NCBI GenBank assembly: GCA_022376465.1
Contig: JACDTU010000015.1
Coordinates: 1-64,000, forward strand
Length of the DNA: 64,000 bases
Reading direction: 5' to 3'
Source of the DNA: Cubamyces lactineus
Lineage: Eukaryota > Basidiomycota > Agaricomycetes > Polyporales > Polyporaceae
The notes under the pieces were generated by a model. It had not been told where the DNA came from and ran no database searches. It worked only from the letters and a program-made list of their open reading frames with translations. Numbering within the stretch: position 1 is the stretch's first letter; each line of letters begins with the position of its first letter. Shown here piece by piece: positions 57,679-64,000 of the stretch. The position numbers and the translations under genes were made by a program.

Positions 57679-57695
57679 GGTTATGAGCCCTGCGC
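57679..57695 (+). promoter_or_regulatory. Primer-binding site of Copy 3
   Basis: GGTTATGAGCCCTGCGC follows the LTR directly. It is complementary to the anticodon arm of tRNA-iMet (GGGCTCATAACC) and identical to the site in Copy 2. Confidence 0.75.
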
Positions 57696-58197
57696 TCTAA
57701 CTTGTTGCTGCTTCTGTCGACATCTCTGCGCGCACCCTCCCTTCGTCGACATCGCTGTTGTGCACCCTCCCCTTCATAATTCCTTAACTCTTGACTGTTG
57801 CCCGCCGACACTGCTACCAGGGGGACATTTCTGCGCTCGTGACGCAGCCCTGAGTGCTTTTACTATAGCCCTAGTACTCAGTAGGCTGTACAGCTCTTTG
57901 TAGCGAGCTCTTTCTAGTATCCCTGGGTCAGGCCTCGCACTTGCGACAGCCAGCCCTTGTATCCGGGTTCTTTAGGAACTTAGGACCGGAGGACAACCGT
58001 CTGGACCCTCCTTACGATACTCTTTTTGTCGGATAGCAGTACATAGTTTTTCTTGGGCACAGTTGGCAACTTCTACCCAGATTTTCGGGCATTTCGGCTG
58101 TCTGGATCTCTGGTTCTCCTGAACAGGTGTTCCCATCTACCAGGACTTCTCGGTGCACACAGCAAGTCAATCATCGCGTTTTTTCTGAACCGTTTTG

Positions 58198-58650
58198 GAG
58201 CCGACCACAGCGGAACCTCTTGCCATAGACTCTGAGGAGGAAGTCGACGCCACACTCGACAACCCTTCGGAATCATCTGCCTTTGATTGTTCTGGGCTTA
58301 TCCACTTCTTCGACGTCGACGAGAACCTCGACCGTTACTACGACCCAGAAGACGACAGCTACTTTGCTTGCGATAGCTTCCCCTGTCCTAATCGCTACCA
58401 GAATCTTCAAGAGCCTCCACCCGGTAACCTCTGGGCTATAGTCCCAGAACCTTGGCAAGTTACTCCGCTTCCTCCTTCTTCGACAGAAGAAGAAGAAGAC
58501 CTAGAATCAGTCTACGAGCTTTCACCTCTCCTTGCTCCCACACCCCTTCCTCCGGACGCGCCTCTCCAATTCGCGCCTCCACAATCTCCACCTCCTACAC
58601 TCGATCTAACCGAGAACCTCGTCGATTCGCCCCAATTCTTTCTCCTCACT
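58198..58650 (+). other. Open acidic leader before gag ATG
   Basis: About 151 codons are open in frame with gag but hold no ATG. They encode a Glu/Asp/Pro-rich stretch (EPTTAEPLAIDSEEEVD at the start). The same frame is open in Copy 2 (10057-9605). It is either untranslated leader, or coding sequence joined to an upstream ATG by splicing, or started at a non-AUG codon. Confidence 0.5.
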
Positions 58651-61600
58651 ATGGGCGACATCAAACCTGAATCGGTCCCTCTCCTTTCTTTGGCCAGCCA
58701 GTACGCCGACTGGGCTGCGAAGATGAAGGGTCTTCTCATGTTCATGAACTGCTGGGATGTAGTCTCTTCGGAGACGACTGAACCTACCGACGCTGAAGAG
58801 CGCAAGGAGTATAGGAAGAAGAATGCTCAGGCATGCGGTCTGCTCTTCATGCGGACTGGGCCTAGCTTCCACTATCTCCTCGAGACGAAGACGACCAACG
58901 GCACCTCCTCTCCGGCCAATCTCACTGCCAAAGAGATGTGGGATGCGCTAAAAGACAAGTTTGGGAAACCGAACTCTGCGCACGTTTGGGGTCTCTTTGA
59001 GTCGCTCATCAGCGAGTCTCGCATGTCGGACCAGCGTTCACTTCAGGATCAGATGAGTCGGATCGTCACGCGTATCCGCGAGATCTCGACCAATGGCCTG
59101 AAGTTAGAGGACAACATCCAGGCCCTCATCCTTCTCTCCAAGGTTCCGGAGTCCTACCGACCTATGATCTCTGCGCTCATGGCCACTATGGACCTCGACA
59201 AGATCACCGTCGACGTCATCCTTGAGAAATCTCTCTCTGAGGAAGCCATGCGCAAGACCGGTCAATCTGCTGCTAGGATCTCCAAGACCAAGCCCAAGCC
59301 GTCCGGCCCCTGCGACTTCTGTGGCAGTCAGACCCATCACGAGTCGACTTGCTACAAGAAGCACCCCGAGCTTCGCCCCAAGGGCAACAAGGGTAAGGGC
59401 AACGGTGGCAAGAAGAAGGACAAGGATAAGGAGAAGGACAAAGGGAAGGGAAAGGACAATTCTCATGACCATGCGCACGTCTCGGCCAATGTACTTGTAC
59501 CTGAATCCGGCTCTAACATGCACGCTTCTTTCTATGATGCGGCGAAAGCTGCTGCTGGTGTGCGGTATACTCGTTGGCTGATGGACTCTGGTGCATCTCA
59601 GCACGTCACTTGGTGCTTTGACGACTTCACCGAGTACGAACCCTTCGACAAACCACTGACCTTCAATACCGCCTCATCTGGCGAAGGTTCAGTCATTCAG
59701 GGACTCGGTCAAGGCACTGTCAAAGCTGAGACTCTTGTCGATGGTCAACGGTGGACTATCACTCTTCCAAACGTCTGCTATGTGCCTCAGGCCTCTGCAC
59801 GACTATTTTCCACCGGTACCATTGAGAAGAATGGTTATTCTCTCTTCCAAGGAGCGAGGAAGATGATGATCTTTGACAAGCAGCCGGAAGGCGCTGTTGA
59901 CTCAGGCTCAACGATTCGAATCAAGGGTCGAAAGATCCTTGAGGCACCGTACAATCCTGCGAGCAATCTCTATGATTTGACTCTGGAGATTATCCTGAAC
60001 AGGCATGTCCACCTAAACGTTCGCAGTTACAAGACCTGGCATCGTCGCTTTGGTCATGCAGGCAAGGAGCCTCTTCGCCACCTGCCTAAGAACGTAAAGG
60101 GTGTTGACCAGCTTGATCCCGCAGATGATGAACCATGTGAGGGTTGTGCCTTTGGCAAATCCCACAGACTCCCTTTCCCGCCGTCAGAAAAGCGTGCGAC
60201 TGAGCCCCTTGAGCTCGTCCACACTGATCTTGATGGGCCAATGCGCACTGCGTCAGTTGGCAGCGGATTCAAGTACTTTGCTAGTTTCATCGATGATTAC
60301 TCCGGTCTCGCCCGTGCTTATTTCCTGAAGTACAAGTCGGACGCCTTCAAAGCGTTCAAGGACTTCAAGGCTTGGGCTGAGAATCAAACCGGGAGGAAAA
60401 TCAAGCGAGTCCGCTCTGATCGTGGTGGGGAGTATACATCAAACGAGTTCTCCGAGCTTCTCCGCAGTCTAGGGATTGAGCACCACAAAACCATGCCTGA
60501 TTCGCCTCAGCAGAATGGACGCGCTGAACGCTGGAACCGTACAATCACTGAGAAGGCTCTGTCTATGCTTCATCATGCTGGACTTAGTCACGGTTTCTGG
60601 CAACTCGCTATCAAGGCAGCCGTACATATCTACAATCGTCAGCCTATGCGTCGCCTGAAATGGCGATGCCCCATCACTCTGTGGGATGGGACCATCCCTG
60701 ATGTGTCCTATTTCCGCGTTTTTGGCTGCAAAGCCTACGTTCACGTGCAAAAGGACAAGCGCAAAGGGAAACTCGACAAGAAGGCTGTCGAGATGATCTT
60801 TGTCGGGTATGAGCAGGGTTCCAAGGGGTATAAGTTCTGGAATCCAGCCACCCACTCTATTGTCGTATCTTGCGATGTGATCTTCGATGAAGAGTCTTTT
60901 CCTGCACGCAAGATTCCTGGCAATCGTCCTGTTACCCCAGACGATAGTCCGTTCTCAGATCAAGAAGTCCCTTCAGACGATGCCTCCAATGCTGAGCCTG
61001 AAAACTTCGAGATTGATATCCCTCTTCCTATTCCTCTCCCGGAGGCCGCACCTCCTGCACCTCCTGCACCTCCAGAGCAACCTGCTCCCCCTCCTCCGCA
61101 ACAACCTGATCCACCACCTGCTGTTCCTCCGCCGCGGCCTAACCATCAGTGAAATTGTCATGAGCCAGTGGGAGGTCCTAGCATAGCGCATAATCGCCCT
61201 CGTCGCGAGAATGTTCCTAGACCTCAGCGCTACAGGGACAGCGTGTATGGTGATGAGCCACCTGCAAAGGTTGATGCTCGTACAGACGCGGAAGGGAACT
61301 TGGAGGATGATGAACAAGTTGTACAATCTATCATTGCGATGCTCGCTGCCGCAACACATAAGCCTGGCATTCCTAACTCTCATCGACAAGCCATGGCATC
61401 TCCAGACGCGGAGAAGTGGCGTGCAGCTAAGATAGCAGAGTACGACTCGCTCATTGAAAACAAGACCTGGCTTCTTGTGCCTAGGCCGAAGAACCGACAA
61501 GTCGTCGCCAATCGTTGGGTGTATGACATCAAGCATGATGGTCGGTATAAGGCTCGTCTTGTGGCCAAGGGTTTTACTCAGGTCTGGGGGGAGGATTACA

Positions 61601-62916
61601 ATGAAACCTTTTCGCCTGTTGCGTGTTTTGAGTCCATTCGTTACCTCCTCGTGCATGCTGCGCTTGAGGACTGGGACATCGAGTCGATGGATGTCAAAAC
61701 TGCGTTCTTGAACGGCGACTTGGAGGAGGAGATCTACATGGAACAGCCTGAGGGCTGGGTTGTTCCTGGCAAGGAAAACTTCGTGTGTCTATTGCTGAAA
61801 GCGATCTACGGCTTGAAACAGGCGTCTCGTCAATGGAATGCCAAGATACACCAAATCTTGCTAGATCTGGGATTCATACGGACATACTCTGATGCCGGAG
61901 TCTACGTATATCGGCGACATAGGGGGGATTCTGTCACGATCATCGTTCTGTATGTCAACAATCTACTCCTCATGGGTGACAAGCCTGGCCATATCAAGGC
62001 TACCAAGGAGGCCTTGATGCAGCGGTTCAAGATGACGGATCTGGGTCCTGTCTCGCGTTTTCTTGGTCTGAACATTGTTCGCGATCGTAAAGCTCAAATG
62101 ATCGACATCGACCAGATAGACTACATCCAGTCCGTTCTCGAACGTTTCAACATGGCTGACTGCAAGCCGGCTCGCACTCCCCTCCCTGCTGGTGCTGTAC
62201 TGGAGAAATCTAGTCACACCGCCGCTGACCACTCCCGGAAACGGTACCAGAGCCTAATTGGCAGTCTGCTCTACGCGACTTTGGGTACACGTCTGGATAT
62301 TTCCTTCGCGGTCCAGAAGTTGTCTCAGTACAACTCTAATCCTAGTGACGCACACTGGAACTATGCCAAGTATGTCCTGCGGTACCTGCAAGGGACCAAA
62401 GACTACCGGTTGCGTTACTTCGGTTCCTCGAATGACGGTCTTTTGGGTTATTCAGACTCAGACTGGGCTGAGGACCGAGATGACCGCAGGTCCACTGGAG
62501 CTTACGTCTTCTTGATGGCGGGCGGCGCTATTTCCTGGCAGTCTAGGAAACAGCCGACTGTTTCGCTCTCCTCGACCGAGGCGGAATACAAGGCTGCGTC
62601 AGACGCTTGTCGTCAAGTTGTATGGCTTCGCACGTTTGGTGAAGAGTTGGGGGATGACATCTCTCGTCCTACACCCTTGTGTCTCGACAACCAAGGGTCC
62701 ATCTTCTTGTCAGTTAATCCTGTCACCGAGCGTCGCACGAAGCACGTCGACGTCCAGTACCACTACACTTGCGAACAAGCTGAGTTAGGGACGATCGACA
62801 TCTTCTACGTAGCGACAGAGGATCAACTAGCTGATTCCTTGACGAAGAACGTCTCCTTCTCTATATTGGAGTGCTTCAGAAAGGCGATTGGTCTAGTCTC
62901 TCCCTCCGCAGTTTGA
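58651..62916 (+). pseudogene. copia gag-pol of Copy 3, nonsense and RT active-site mutations
   Basis: It starts MGDIKPESV (ATG 58651) with the UBN2-type gag, CCHC knuckle, DSGAS protease, and integrase with SDRGGEY and QQNGRAER. In the linker after the integrase a CGA arginine codon has become TGA (61150-61152), stopping translation. Downstream the frame continues through the reverse transcriptase and RNase H to 62916. The RT catalytic YVDD box reads YVNN (near 61955), from two G-to-A changes at CpG sites. Several Arg-to-Cys and Arg-to-Gln/His changes in the same half are also CpG transitions. This copy cannot make active RT. Confidence 0.93.
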
Positions 62917-62927
62917 ACGAGTGGGAG

Positions 62928-63461
62928 TGTTGAACTTCCAGGTTATCGGCTGTGCCGGACCGGGAATGTGGACTTTGTGGCTGTGGCGCCTACAATGCGC
63001 ACAGCATGGACTTTATTCCTTTTATGGACTGCTCAGTGTACGTACTGTAGTTGGACATTCTTTCATTCCCTCCATCTTTCCGTTGCGTTCTACACTGCTA
63101 CGGATCCTTCCAGAGGGTTCTATACCTATGACACCATATGTCGCGATACTCGCACCATGGTCTTACTCATCGTACATAGCGATCACATGCCTCCTTTCTT
63201 TGCTTACTCATGGCACTCCTCTCTCAGTATATAAGGAGGACATTCTTCGCCCCTACTCTTCAGTCGTTCGCTCACAGACTGAAGAGTAAGTTCCTTCATT
63301 ACCTATGGTTACTTATGCAGTTACTTACCAAGTACTTGTAGCTCTCTTTGTGTTGCTTATAGGTACTTGTACTATGCAATATAGTCGTTCGCTCACAGAC
63401 TGAAGACTCTCTTGTGTCGCTTACAGGTCGCTCCCAGCCTTCTAGGTTCAGAAGTTCGTCA
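62928..63461 (+). repeat. 3' LTR of Copy 3
   Basis: 534 bp, preceded by a purine tract (GAACGAGTGGGAG, 62915-62927). It is nearly identical to the 5' LTR; the differences are listed with the element. Confidence 0.95.
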
Positions 63462-63466
63462 GATCA

Positions 63467-63609
63467 TCCCGCAGGCTTCCGTGCCCAGCGCAGTGGATTA
63501 TCCATTCTCCCAATAGGATAATCCACTGGGTGGATCAAGCCCGCATTGTGAAATGGGCTCTGGGAACTAGCAACTCCATTAGTGGATGTAAATTGGATAA
63601 ACGAACTAA
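63467..63609 (+). repeat. SINE-like repeat, family 2, right copy, tail part
   Basis: It continues the copy broken at 57144, with the GGATTATCC cluster, the ATTAGTGGATGTAAA block and the tail GATAAACGAACTAA. Shortly beyond it AGTGGCC (63622-63628) repeats a heptamer found just outside the left copy (56367-56373), possibly a target duplication for the whole SINE pair. Confidence 0.75.
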
Positions 63610-64000
63610 AAACATCCTCTCAGTGGCCTCACAAGAGTCAGAGGGGCGACGATTAGCAGGGGTTTCCAGTTTCTTCCCCAGATCCCGTAAGCTCTAAGAC
63701 AAGTGAAAGCTGCGTAGAGAAGCATCAGTAATCACAGACTACCGAGAAGTATATGTCTTGCTTACCAGAGAAGGCAAGATAGTTCAAGAAGAGGAGTATG
63801 TCGTCCGTATGGGTGATACCTGCACACCTAACATGCAAGGTGATACGTGTGAGTAGTCTTAGTAATCACGAAAGACGCACGTCTGGTGCTCGTGGTCAGC
63901 TCGAGATTCGTCCGGACAGCTCTTCAGCCCTATGGATGGCGTACCGCATACACGACATTCTTACCCTGTTACTCGATTTCCAAATGAGAACTTCCAGTAC

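Larger units (their letters stand above)
57145..63461 (+). mobile_element. Ty1/copia retrotransposon Copy 3, full length
   Basis: A 6317-bp element with 534-bp LTRs (57145-57678 and 62928-63461), TG...CA ends and a 5-bp target duplication GATCA (57140-57144 and 63462-63466). Removing the element and one GATCA restores the sequence of the left SINE copy at that point, which proves the boundaries. By eye the two LTRs differ at about five sites, four of them CpG to TpG/CpA, so the insertion is young but already mutated. The polyprotein frame is broken. Confidence 0.96.
54453..64000 (-). pseudogene. DUF6533-family gene disrupted by four insertions
   Basis: Minus-strand exons in order: an end-of-exon piece at about 64000-63965 (WKSSNR before a GT donor); CAGITHTDDILLFLNYLAFS at about 63840-63775; LRAYGIWGRNWKPLLIVAPL at about 63710-63625, ending at the SINE; its continuation near 56375-56352 (VPGPLLAL before a GT donor); AGPPFGCIYIYKVSTGF near 56270; TILTWAKTFGIIRDARRAG near 56040; a GTAYFL exon with a TGA stop near 55865; RLILNLRGLYFATLGG near 55490; and a C-terminal exon around 55440-54453 that is cut by a solo LTR. 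The gene runs off the right edge of the window. It is interrupted by the two family-2 SINE arms, copia Copy 3 and the solo LTR, and also has a nonsense change. Confidence 0.75.

Noticed and set aside
1..64000. CRISPR arrays, rRNA genes and bacterial-style operons
   Set aside because: No regularly spaced repeats or rRNA sequence were seen; the gene structure is eukaryotic.

Overview
The window looks like genomic DNA of a basidiomycete fungus (Agaricomycete type). The genes are broken by many short GT-AG introns (about 50-70 bp). Protein families typical of mushrooms and polypores occur: DUF6533 and DUF6534 multi-spanning membrane proteins, class-E P450s with 12 exons, UbiA-type membrane enzymes and stand-alone adenylating enzymes. 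Ty1/copia retrotransposons fill both ends. The species cannot be named from the sequence. All exon models were built by hand from splice signals, reading frame and comparison between paralogues inside the window.

Left end (1-11.6 kb): two copia elements (here called Copy 1, +, 5'-truncated; Copy 2, -, frameshifted) form a near-perfect inverted repeat around a 349-bp spacer. The spacer is the 3' part of a cytochrome P450 pseudogene whose 5' part lies beyond Copy 2 on the other strand. Target-site duplications (GGTCA) and matching LTRs show that the spacer was inverted by recombination between the two elements.

Middle (12.6-48.7 kb): a specialised-metabolism locus present in two sets. Intact genes are two P450s (12.6 and 43.0-45.4 kb), two SAM methyltransferases (21.6 and 35.4-36.6 kb, identical exon lengths), two adenylate-forming enzymes (24.9-27.6 and 40.1-42.8 kb, identical intron positions including a 6-nt microexon) and two UbiA-family enzymes (28.7-29.9 and 47.6-48.7 kb). 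A DUF6534 membrane protein (31.7-33.5 kb) and a penta-EF-hand protein (23.1-24.2 kb) also lie here. Pseudogene pieces of further P450, UbiA and DUF6534 copies are scattered between them, so the locus expanded by segmental duplication and inversion and then partly decayed. The enzyme set (acid activation, UbiA prenyl transfer or cyclisation, methylation, oxidation) suggests a meroterpenoid- or terpenoid-type pathway; the product is unknown.

Right end (50.2-64 kb): a DUF6533 membrane-protein gene, a 3' fragment of a second, and a third DUF6533 gene spread over more than 9.5 kb because it has been hit by a solo copia LTR, by a head-to-head pair of tRNA-derived SINE-like repeats, and by a full-length copia element (Copy 3, 57145-63461, 534-bp LTRs, GATCA target duplication) lying inside one of those SINEs. 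Copy 3 is inactivated mainly by CpG-to-TpG/CpA transitions, including both aspartates of the reverse-transcriptase YVDD box. None of the three copia copies is intact in this window.
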